From Plasmodium brasilianum (taxonomy: Eukaryota > Apicomplexa > Aconoidasida > Haemosporida > Plasmodiidae), in contig NC_090125.1 in the NCBI RefSeq assembly GCF_023973825.1, positions 2,068,928-2,132,927 on the forward strand: a DNA stretch of 64,000 bases, read 5' to 3'. Position 1 is the first letter of the stretch; every line of letters starts with the position of its first letter. Below, piece by piece: positions 34,676 through 45,647 of the stretch. Under the pieces are notes generated by a model. It saw only the letters and a list, made by a program, of their open reading frames with translations, was not told the origin of the DNA and searched no databases. Position numbers and translations under genes: made by a program.

Positions 34676-37600
34676 TTAATTTTCTTCTTTCCACACAAAA
34701 GGCTCAAAAGGAGGAGCTTCCTTCTTGCTATTATTCTCAAGGTTTAATTCTATAAAGTCGGATGGTTCTGATGGCCTATACATATAATCAAAAAGATGAT
34801 GCATATGCACATATATATATATGACGGAATATGTACTGATAAAAGATAATGTGTGGAATGTTACGATTATTCTATTTTATCTTTTTATATAATTATTAAT
34901 AATTACGCTGTATCTATAAGCATAATAAAGCCCGATTTTCGTGTTGGAAGAATAGGTTTGAATCTATCACTGGGTAGGTACTCAATAAACTTTTCTTGCA
35001 TTTTTATAACTCTACACGGGTTTTTCATATCAACCTGTCAATGCAAAAATATTATATATACAACGTAATGTATATGCGATATATATGTGTTACACATATG
35101 TTACATATGTGTTATATAAATATTTGTATGTATATTCACAATATATACACATGCACATATACGTAGATACACACGCAAATTACAATCATATATGTATTTG
35201 TATATGCTAACACACACACACGTAATAGTTTCTTCTCCTTCTTACGTTATTATTAGTGGATGACGATATACTAGTATTTTTACTTTTACTGTCAGGTTTC
35301 TTAATTTTTTGTAGATGTGCAAAATTATTTGAATCATTTGCCTGTTCGTTCGTATTTTCGTCATTTGCACTACCTTCAATGCTTTCTGCATGAGATACAT
35401 GACTAGACTGACCTACTGTAGCTGCTGTACTTAAAATTTCTAAATTTTTCATAGATTTTCCATCAGATAAAACAGAACTATTGTCGTCTTGTGCTGTTTT
35501 TTCCTTTGTTAATTTGTTATCACTTTTTTGTTTCTTCAATTTCAATGTTTTTCTCTTGGCAGTTGTAGATAAGACTGCTGTGACTGTTTCTTTTTTTTCT
35601 TGCGTTTTTTCCTTACTTAAAAAAGAAGGATAGTCAAAAGTATGATTTTTACAAGTAGATATAACACTAAAGTTTTTAGGAACTTTCAAATCTTCTGTAA
35701 GGCCAATTAAACAAGTAGGTAAAAAGGTTAAGCTTATCATATGTATTAAAGGAAACCAATACCATAATTGACTAAACAGGCAAAAACCAACAGCTGACTG
35801 CGGTCTTATAATATTAGCTCTTCTTGTAAAAAACGTAGAAACAGCATTTCTTCCACATATATCTAATAAGCCAGCACCTACAATAGCTCCAAATTTTGCC
35901 ATAATATCTTCGTGTTTATCTGATAAAATTTTCATAATTTCATCTTTATATTTTTTAAAATTAGGATTAACATGTTCATTTGATTGTTGAAAAATTAATC
36001 CTAATGATATGAAAGCACTCTGCCTAACAAAATCGGTTGTATCTGTTAATAACGGCATTAACATATCTATTGCTTCTTCATTTCCTGATGCTGCACATGC
36101 AATACCTAACGCTAGAGCAGCACCATAACGTACATGTGGATTATAGCTTTCAATTAATAAATTTAAAAACATGGGTACTTGTGAAGGGGTATTACATAAT
36201 ACAAAACCTAATGCAATAACAGCTGCTCTTCTAACATCATCACTTACGTCTGAAACAGAAAAATGTAATAATTTCTTTATTATATGTTTATTATAATTTG
36301 ATAAACCACAGTATGCTAAAGCGATAGTAAACATACCTCCATATCTTATAATAGCATCTTTATCATTTATTAATTCTTCAATTAATGCATCTGCTTCTTT
36401 TTCCTTTTGAAACATAACAAATCCTAAACTTATACTACATGCTCTTGTTATCTTTTCATGTTGCGTATCATGTGCATATGCCAACAATTCATCTACACAT
36501 TTTTCATCTCCACTCCCTAATTTTAACAATCCAATGGCATAAGCAGCACTTTCACCTGCTACTGCAGAATCAGAATACATAACTGCTTTTAACTCATCAT
36601 AAACTAAATCATCATCACTTTCTCCTAAGCAAACTAAACCTAACCCTAAGCAACAACCATGTTGTAATACTTCATCATTCACATTTAATTTTAATTGAGC
36701 TAATAAATAATTTTTTACCTTCTTATCATTAGTATTATTACAGGCATGTATTAAACCAAGAGCATATAAGGAACCCCCCTCTGAATATACACCACTTGGT
36801 GAAATACCTACGTTTAAATTGTTTGCTATCTGTCGGGTTACATCGTTGTATGGTAAATGAGATGAAAGAACAATGAAAGACTCATTTACATGTCCTTTAT
36901 ATACAACTCCTAAAGAAGCAGTGGCTGAAAATTTAGCCCAGTTAATTGCTTTTGATAACCACTCAATATTTGAACGTAAGAAAACGTCACATGTAGTGCC
37001 TGTTTGCATTAATGCATGTGCTATTACAATTCCATGATGTGTTATACTACTTCTAGAATCTACAGCATTCTTATAACTATCTAATAATATTAAATCAGCA
37101 TGATTGTTACGATGCAAGAATTCGATATATAAATTTATGGTTACTTTTCCAGTTAATATATAAACTAATATTTTTATTTTATCATATAATTTATGTTTTT
37201 CATGTACGTACATGAATACATCATCATCAGATGATTTATTTTTATCTTCCTTTTTCGATTCGCTGTTCTTATCATTGTCTGTATTCTCTTTTTCCAATTC
37301 CTCCTCCTGTACTTTTTCATTCTCTATCGTTTCGTTCACACTATTTTCTTGATTTTGCAAAGGAGTTGTATTATCACCAATATTATTATTTTTATTTTTA
37401 CTATCATCAACAACAGCCGAAGTTGCAACGGCATCGGCATGAGCATTATCTTTTCTTTCACTCTGATCCCCATTTGCATGCTGTTCAACTAAAATATTGT
37501 CATTCGTAATAATTGTATCTTTTTTCAATTCATTGAATGAAATAGTACTATAATTTTCCTCTCCGTAATAGTACGTTTTATTTTTCATAAGAATTTCTTT

Positions 37601-38845
37601 TATTTGTCTTAAAATATTTTTTAAAAATTTTCTATTTTCTAAATCTACTAAATCGAAAGATATTTGATATGCCATCAAATGATAATTATGTAACAGATTT
37701 AATAATATCTCTGCAACTTTTACATAATCATTTACATAAAATAAACATTTACATAAATTAATATATTCGTTTTTCAATTCTTCTTCATCCATGGAAAGAT
37801 AAATTTTTACTAAAAGTTTAAAAAAATCTCTTCTAAATTTTTTAGTAGTATTAATATGTCTTTCATTAGAAATAGAATGCTGTAATATTTCTATTTTATT
37901 TGGAGAATTTAAAATGATATATTCTACTTTATCCAAACGTCTGGCATCTAAAGCAACCCCTAACGCTTCTTTCACGCTATTATTTTTTATACATATTTCT
38001 AACATCTCATCAACAAATTGCTCCATTTTTTTATTTATATCATTATTTAAATCCAAATTAAAAATGTCCTTATCATTTATACCTTTATTGGTATTACTGT
38101 TATTATGATAACTACTAATATTGTTGTCAAAATTATTATACAGGCTAAAGTTGCTTCTACTGTATGTATTGTCATCATCCACATTGTTATAATTAACATT
38201 GGTATTGTACGCGTTACTAGCAATAAAAGAAGCTCCACTATTTCCATTATTAATGGTAAGGTTACTTTTACCGCTATTATTATGAACGGGAACATGATTA
38301 CTATTATTATTATTATTAACATTATTAACATTATTAACATTATTAACATTATTAACATTATTATTATTGTTGTTATTGTTACTACTGTTGTAACCACTAA
38401 TGTTGTTGTATCCATTAATATTGTCATTATCGCAATAATCGTCATTGCTAAAATCCTCACCTTCATAATCCCTTTCCCTAATTTCTACGTATTTCTCAAT
38501 ACATTTAGCCAACATTGTTTCAACATATTGCGATTTTTCATTTATATTAAACAATTTACCTGAACACAGTGCATATTTTAAAGCTTCTGGGTATTTTTCT
38601 AAATGAAAATAAACCTTACTGGCAACTAAATTGGCTAGCTCTCGACCTACAAAATTCTGATCTTCACATAATTCCTCAATTTTAAAAATATGGTCAGCTA
38701 ATTCAGGCCAGTATATATCAACAATAGCATTCAACTTTTCCAAACCAAATATTTTTAAACTAGTTTCTTCCTCGTTCAATAGTGCTATCACTCCTGAGGC
38801 TGATGTGACAATATCACTTTTGTGCAGGTTTCTCTCAAAATCCAT
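34676..38845 (-). CDS. RPN2: 26S proteasome regulatory subunit RPN2 (PSMD1), three exons
   Basis: RPN2 is the large non-ATPase scaffold of the proteasome base. Exons are 38845-35246, 35034-34907 and 34775-34676. Donors GTAAG and GTAATT and acceptors TGACAG and TATAG keep phase, giving 1275 residues (human 953). The start is MDFERNLHKSD, not the upstream in-frame ATG at 38923, whose leader peptide is unlike the family. Residues about 610-1010 hold the proteasome/cyclosome repeats, e.g. GGSLYALGLIHA, GCCLGLGLVCLG, GESAAYAIGLLKLG, VRYGAALALGIA and KFGAIVGAGLLDICG. The last two exons encode the conserved end (MKNPCRVIKMQEK; FKPILP; GFIMLID; PFEPFVWKEEN). Extra length comes from an Asn-rich insertion (about 140-260), an acidic one (about 430-525) and a Lys/Ser-rich one (about 1090-1200). 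Confidence 0.95.
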
Positions 38846-39029
38846 CTTGTCGTTTTGTTTTGTTTTGTTTTGTTTAATAAAATAATTTTTTTTTTCAGGG
38901 GGATAAATAACACATATATACAAATGTATAGGTCGCTATTACTACTGGGGTGTTTTGTGTAATATATGTGTGTATATACCTATTTATGTAGGTATACATC
39001 CATATACATGTACATATGTATATATATAT

Positions 39030-39265
39030 AAGCACACATGTACATATAGATACGCACGAATGTAAATCTAGGTACGCACGAATGTAAATATAGGTACGCA
39101 CGAATGTAAATATAGATACGCACGAATGTAAATATAGGTACGCACGAATGTAAATATAGGTACGCACGAATGTAAATATAGGTATGCACGAATGTAAATA
39201 TAGGTACACACGAATGTAAATATAGGTATGCACGAATGTATATATAGATATTCACGTATGTAAAT
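39030..39265. repeat. 22-bp minisatellite upstream of RPN2
   Basis: About ten copies of a 22-bp unit (acgcacgaatgtaaatatag plus gt) lie about 200 bp upstream of the RPN2 start. Copies differ by one or two bases. The unit is not a multiple of three, so all three minus-strand frames stay open with Tyr/Ile/His-rich peptides that are not proteins. Confidence 0.9.
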
Positions 39266-40687
39266 ACGTGTATACATGAATGTATATAAGGATTCACCGA
39301 TGTATATATATGTGTATATATACGTATATTTGTGTTATGCGTTTTATATACTGCTATGCGTTATTTATTATATATAATGCATGGTGTATAATTTTTATAT
39401 GTTCACATGTGCTTCACTCATGAACCTGTTTATTTTCGCTTTCTTTTTTCATTTAATATAAACTATCACAAAAGCAGTTAATTAAATTTGCGCTCTCATT
39501 AATCAGTTTTTTCCTTTACCCCTTCAATCATAATATAATAAATGTAACATATAATGCATTTATTTACTATATTATAAAAATTACATAAGAACTATAAATT
39601 TGTTCAATCTAGAAATAAAAAGAAATATTTTTCACTTTGAAATTAAACTTTCAGTTTCTTAATTTCTTTCATTACTTTTTCATTTTGTAATTTTTTTTCG
39701 TTTTATTTTCATAGTGAGAGATGAACATATTTTTTGGCCTTTATCTTATGTTTGCTAAATTACGTACGCTCCTTTCTTGTACTATATTATTTTTACATAT
39801 TTATAATAAAATAAATTATATTTTGAATTTATAATTTTGAATTTATAATTTTTTTTATGTATATTCGTATGAATGTACGCATAATATATTACACATGAAT
39901 GAAATGGTTACGTATATAATACACTTTGACGTGAACGTATTAAATTTTTTTTTTTGCTTTTCAGAAAATTCGTTAGTAATTTTTTTTAATTTTTTTAAAT
40001 TATGAAATACCTTTACACAGTAAAAAGAAGAAAACGAAATAATGCGTTATAAACTATGAAATCGTGTAAATAGATTCCCTTTTTGGCTTTTTCGTATTTT
40101 TTTTCACTAACATGATTATTCTTTTTTCCAACCCTATGCGTTCTAAAGGTTCATATATACATATATATATATATTTTTGTGTTTTCTCTCGTTTAAACAG
40201 AATTTATAACAACAAAAAAAAATTTTAAAAAATCTGAAATTTTAAAATTGTGTGAATTATTCTATTAATACTGTGAAACTATTTCGTATGTTCAAAATTG
40301 GGAATATATATACATATATATATATATATAATATGCATATATATATAATATGTATATATATATAATATGTATATATATATAATTGTAGCACATATGTAAT
40401 AACATGAACGAACTACGTCACGTAATTATGGTTACACACACATATGTGTATACCAAATGGGAAATGAAAAAATAAGGCGTATATTAAAATAATATATATG
40501 ATTTAGGTTTGTATCCCCTTTTAAGGCTCTAGAATTATCATTCATATAATTGTTCCTTCATGTACGAAATAAATATTAGCTTGGGATAAAATGTATATTT
40601 ATTTGTTTTTCTCTTTTTATGGCAGTTGTTTTTTACCGACTGGTCTCGTTTTCATACTCTAAGTAAAATTAAAAAAAAGAATAGATA

Positions 40688-40932
40688 GGGATAAAGTAGA
40701 AAAAAATAGAATATAAAAGAATAGTACAGAATAAAATATAAAAGAATAGAATAGAATAAAATATAAAAGAATAGAATAGAATAAAATATAAAAGAATAGA
40801 ATAAAATAAAATATAAAAGAATAGAATAGAATAAAATATAAAAGAATAGAATAGAATAAAATATAAAAGAATAGAATAGAATAGAATAGAATAGAATAAA
40901 ATATAAAAGAATAGAATAAAATAAAATATAAA
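40688..40932. repeat. AGAAT-based tandem repeat
   Basis: This is a repeat of about 25 bp built from agaat and aaaat pentamers (core aataaaatataaaagaatag). It runs for about 245 bp just upstream of the putative gene at 41076. Antisense open frames across it (Phe/Tyr/Ser/Leu) are artefacts. Confidence 0.85.
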
Positions 40933-41075
40933 AATATACAATGGAAGTGAAAAAGAAAAAATGACTTATGTGTACGTCTATCACGTACCGTTTATCCTGA
41001 ATAAGCAGGAAGCAATATTTCTTTTATCTGTTTAAACAATTCATAAAATTCAATTTTATTTTACGGATTTAACCA

Positions 41076-41879
41076 ATGGAGAGTACGATAAGACAAAAAG
41101 TATTAGTAAGTGAAGACAATTTAATTTTAGTTCACTCATTTTATTTGAAGTGTTTTAGATTTAGCATTTTTCATTTTTAAATATTAAAATAAGTTCTCAT
41201 AAATCAATTTATAATTATTTATGCTATTAGAATATAGTGTAATATATTACCTCACTTTTTTACAACAAAAAAGGTTTTATCTAAAAAATGTACGAATGCA
41301 TTTAGTATACTTCTCTCTTTTATTGAGGTATTTGTTTTAAATGTTTTTTTTTTTTTTTTCTTTCGTGAACGTAAGGGAAAAATGTGTTTTAATCGTATAA
41401 ATGCACGTATAATATTTTACCATATGGAAAGTATGTTTACACCCTATTAGAAGAAATCTCAAATTGCTAAAAAAGGTAAACAATAATAATAAATACTTGG
41501 GGAAAAAATTGACTGTTTTTGTATTTTACAAGTTACTTGTAAAGGTATGAAGGATTAGACAGTCATTAGCATGTACCACATGCATACGTACATACATATA
41601 TACACTTACGTAAATACATACATACACTTAAGTAAATACATATCTACATACGCTTACATACATACACTTACGTACATGCATGCATACTCATAAATATGCG
41701 CATCGCTTAGGGATATTAAATGTTTTTTCCGAAGAAAAAAAAAGGGTAAGCTCTGTAAAACAGTCACATAAAACGATATAAACTTTTGCTTTTCCTCGTT
41801 CGAGTTTGAATTTTATATTTTTCTTTTTGTTTTTTTCTCCTTAGATAAGAGTGGAAGAAATGTTCACTTAGGCATTTAA
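41076..41879 (+). CDS. Possible four-exon 59-residue protein, unknown
   Basis: Proposed exons are 41076-41105, 41238-41327, 41451-41475 and 41845-41879; the phases fit and the total is 180 nt. Donors TTA|GTAAGT, GAG|GTATTT and AAG|GTAAAC are strong. The last acceptor, TTTTTCTCCTTAG, is excellent; the second (AATATAG) is weaker. The peptide begins MESTIRQKVLCNILPHFF, continues TTKKVLSKKCTNAFSILLSF, and ends KDKSGRNVHLGI. It is small, basic and has two cysteines, with no signal peptide or membrane segment. Overlapping alternatives exist: an exon 2 starting at the TGCTATTAG acceptor in another frame, a 19-nt exon near 41379, and a 12-nt phase-neutral exon near 41531 (TTACTTGTAAAG). I do not recognise the protein, and the whole model could be untranslated sequence. 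Confidence 0.4.
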
Positions 41880-43981
41880 AATTGTAAAACAATTTTACAG
41901 TCAAGAAGTGTTCCTTAAATTTATAGACATAATAAAATAAACATTACTCTTACAGGTTAACTTAAAATTTATGAAATTAAAAATTTGTTTTTTAAAACTA
42001 CGTTTTTTAAAATTTAAAAATAAAATATTCTGCAGTAAAAATGAAAAAAAACAAAAAAATGAAAAAAATACGAAGGAAAAAGTACTTTTTAATTTTTGTG
42101 TGTAATGAAGGTACAATTATTTATTTCATTATTCATTTCATTATGAATTTTGCTATATATTTCGTCATTTTTTATGTTACAGTTTATCTATTTTGCTATA
42201 TGCTATTATTATAAATTTATAAAATATAATGAACACGTAGATATGTCTCTTTAGAAGGAAGTAAAAAATTGGATTGCTTTTACCATTTTCTATGTTAAGA
42301 GTAAGCATTAGTTATTACACAAAAAATATAAAGTGCGTTCACATACATATATATGTATTATACTTCTCTTTTGCTGTGAAAAATAAATAAATATACATAT
42401 AACATTTACTGCGTACTTAAGAAAATATAGAAGTATTATTTTTATTCAGTCCTGTTAAGTATTATTATGTAATGTAAAAAAAAAAAAAAAAGGAAAATAC
42501 TCAAGTTAAACTTTTAACATTTTTTGCAACGTCAAATTTTTTGCTCCCATCATAAATGCGCGTTAAATAGGAATTAAGCAAATACATGTATAATATAGAA
42601 AAGAGGTACAATCGCAGTTCTTTTCATTTTATTTATACATAATACATTTATTTGATGAAATATACATGTATATATGTACATATGTACACATATATGTACA
42701 CTTGCATATACACACGTAAGCATACACATATATTCATACATATATATGTACAAATTTTCAGTAGACTTCACGGAATGCGAAATATATACTCAAATAAAGG
42801 GAATATGTTAAAAAAGTCAAGGAAAAAAATGTTATAATAAATAATTTAGTATACAGTGATATATCATTAAAAGGTCTTTCATTCCTGAAAATTTATATAG
42901 AACATTCATAAATATTTTTGCAGACGAAATAAAAGCAATAGGCTAACTTTAAAACATGGCTTATTATCAAAAATTATTTATTTTAACATCATTACAAATT
43001 TTACTTGACATATAATTTATTTGAAGTATTTTAAAAATTTTTGATATTATTTTTATCTATATACGTATACCGTTATTTGTATTTTCTTTTTTACTTATTT
43101 TTACGTAATATAATTTTTTATTTATTCCTATTCTAATACTTATCCTTATTTTAGTTTACGCTTTTCAATTTGTATAATGAAAAGCGATATGATAGTGAAA
43201 AAAAAGAAATAAGATATAAAATAAAATAAATCAAAATAAATCAAAATAAATCAAAATAAATCAAAGTAAATCAAAACAAAACAGAACAAAATAATATCAT
43301 CACAACAATATTCCTATTATGAGAGATTTTAAAAGTAGATTGAATAATAAATAGTAATCAATGAAAACAAAATTCAGAAATAATGAAAAATCTTTTTTAG
43401 TAACCTGTTTTATGCTAAAATTGAAGCTATTAGGTAAGTTTCTAACACTTCCATAAGAACTTTTTGTACATTACATACATATGTACATTACATTTGAAGA
43501 AATTATCTGATATATTTTCCAAATTAAACTTATTATAATGACATACATTTCATATATCTATATTAGTTTATTATATCTATTTTTCCCCCTTTCTAATTAC
43601 TGAGTTATTTGAAAGGATTGCTTTATATGCTACATTTACACATATGTACGAATATATGCCCATATGTTAGATACATACATATATGCGTCTATAAACGTTA
43701 AAACCGTTTTTATATATGCACAGTATTGCAAGTATAATTACACACCAAATATTTACATACATATATCATCATTTTACATGTTAACTACAAGGTAAATAAA
43801 CAAAAATGTAACTAAAATAAGCACACGTATCACTGTGTATATGTACACGTATTTACATTTATATATTGATATATTTTCATGTGTGTCAATGTTTTTCCCT
43901 TTTTTTTTTTTGTACTTCACGGAATAATATAAAAACACCTCATTATAGTAAAAAGTAAATGTTTAACATGTAAAATATAAT

Positions 43982-44035
<54 letters not shown>

Positions 44036-45647
44036 TTTTTTGACGATCTATTTTTAATAATAGGAAAAAAAGAAAAATAAAATTAATAAAATAAAATAAA
44101 ATAAAGAATATGCATGACTCACATATATATAAACCCTCCTCTTTATTTTGTATATTTTGTTATTTTTTATTTTATTTTCATTTTGTTCCAACTACAATAA
44201 CTAGTTTTTACTTATTACAGCTGTTAAAAAGGAGCAATCGATATTTAATTTATATTTACTTGTAAATTTATAAATATATGTACATTTTTATACATGCTTA
44301 CATTTATATATGTATCTTTACATAAACACATACGTGCCTATACACCTATTAAATTCTTTATTAATCGATGGTTATTTTAATCCATCTTTTATTAACTCCT
44401 CATTATTCAATATTTTGAACTTATGTTAAATGCATTGAAATTGTTTGTAAATTTATTTTTAGTTCATAAAATTTATTTCATAACACATTCCTACAGAGAG
44501 TGTAAAATACACATACGTGTGCAATTTTCCTTTAATGTGTTAATAATTAAAAATTAAATGAGATTACAGTTGAAATTAAAATTAAAAAAAAGATTATTTT
44601 TAAGAGTACCAGTAAACTTCATGGTATTATTTATTTTCGTTGAAAATATGCTTAATCGTTTATTCTTAAAATTTATTATTTTGCATATGTGTTTTATATA
44701 GTATATTTTAAATGTAACCAAAATGTACGTATGTATATATGTATGTATGTGCATTACATCCTTAGTGTATTAGTAGATAAACTATAACATCGAAAAATCT
44801 ACATTGGTGTTTTTAAATTTGAATTTTCATGTGCTCTTTACTCCTTTTATCTTATTTAAATCCATTTTATTATATTTTATTTTACTTTTAATATATTTTA
44901 CTTTTAATATATTTTACTTTTAATATATTTTCCTTTTAATATATTTTCCTTTTAATATATTTTCCTTTTAATTTATTTTACTTTTAATTTATTTTACTTT
45001 TAATATATTTTACTTTTAATTTATTTTACTTTTAATTTATTTTACTTTTAATTTATTTTACTTTTAATTTATTTTACTTTTAATTTATTTTACTTTTATT
45101 TTATTTTATTTTTTTATATATTTATATTTTTAAAAAGTTTAAAATTAGGTGTTGTGTATTTTAGAAATGATAAATGTGCAGGAAGAATACATAATTGTGT
45201 TTTTTTGTTTTTCTACAAAATGAAATTAAAAGTATGTTATTTTACCTTTTTTATAGTTTAAGGTTTATGTTTTTAATTAGGAAATGACAAGATTAAAAAT
45301 ATTTAAAAAGATCGCACGTGCATAAAGTAAAAATTACGTAAAACATGTAGATGTCGTTAATTATAATTATTATATACATAAATGTACGCACGCACGTGGG
45401 TATGTGTATCTGTATATCCAAATATGTATTCTTTTTTTTTTCGTTTCAATTCTTATACTACCACAGATATGTATTACTTGAACACTATTTAATCAGTGCT
45501 TTTTTGCTATTTCAAAAGTACATGTACCAGCCCTTTTTTCTACATTTTTTTTTTTTTTTTTCTTTTTTTATAATTTCTAATTACATAGTGGAACTACGAA
45601 ATAATGCAAATATAAGTTCACGAGTAAATATCTTATGAACAGATAAA
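41880..45647. other. 3.8-kb region upstream of HDP1
   Basis: No gene is firmly supported. The stretch has a 10-bp AATAAATCAA repeat (43215-43275), TA and poly(T) tracts (43990-44041), and a 16-bp repeat (44878-45105). A start-plus-donor pair at 43361-43435 and an acceptor at 44221 could be an untranslated leader intron of HDP1 or a tiny gene. A 95-codon Phe/Ile-rich open frame ends at 45638, nine bases before the HDP1 ATG. Confidence 0.5.
44878..45105. repeat. 16-bp T-rich tandem repeat upstream of HDP1
   Basis: About 14 copies of a 16-bp unit (acttttaatttatttt, with aatatatttt and ccttttaat variants) end about 540 bp before the HDP1 start codon. It is non-coding and likely polymorphic. Confidence 0.9.

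Larger units (their letters stand above)
38846..41075. other. Divergent intergenic region upstream of RPN2
   Basis: The region contains two minisatellites (39030-39265 and 40688-40932), TA-rich blocks (40310-40385) and poly(T) tracts. It likely carries the RPN2 promoter on the minus strand and that of the small + strand gene at 41076. I see no other gene. Confidence 0.5.

Noticed and set aside
38846..38923. In-frame upstream ATG at 38923 for RPN2.
   Set aside because: The extra 26 residues (MYICVIYPPEKK...) derive from AT-rich leader sequence, and the family starts close to MDFERN.
38895..39297. Minus-strand frames of 69-112 codons with Tyr/Ile/His repeats.
   Set aside because: They are produced by the 22-bp tandem repeat, open in all frames.
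40652..40984. Minus-strand frames of 90-110 codons (Phe/Tyr/Ser/Leu).
   Set aside because: They are produced by the AGAAT-based repeat; no start context or complexity.
41677..41684. Another TGCATGCA at about 4 kb upstream of HDP1.
   Set aside because: It lies in an ACATAC/TACATAC microsatellite where such a word arises easily, so it is weaker evidence than the pair at 25741.
45351..45638. A 95-codon frame ending just before the HDP1 ATG.
   Set aside because: It is Phe/Ile/Tyr-rich from poly(T) tracts and looks like chance. It could matter only as an upstream frame if it lies within the mRNA leader.
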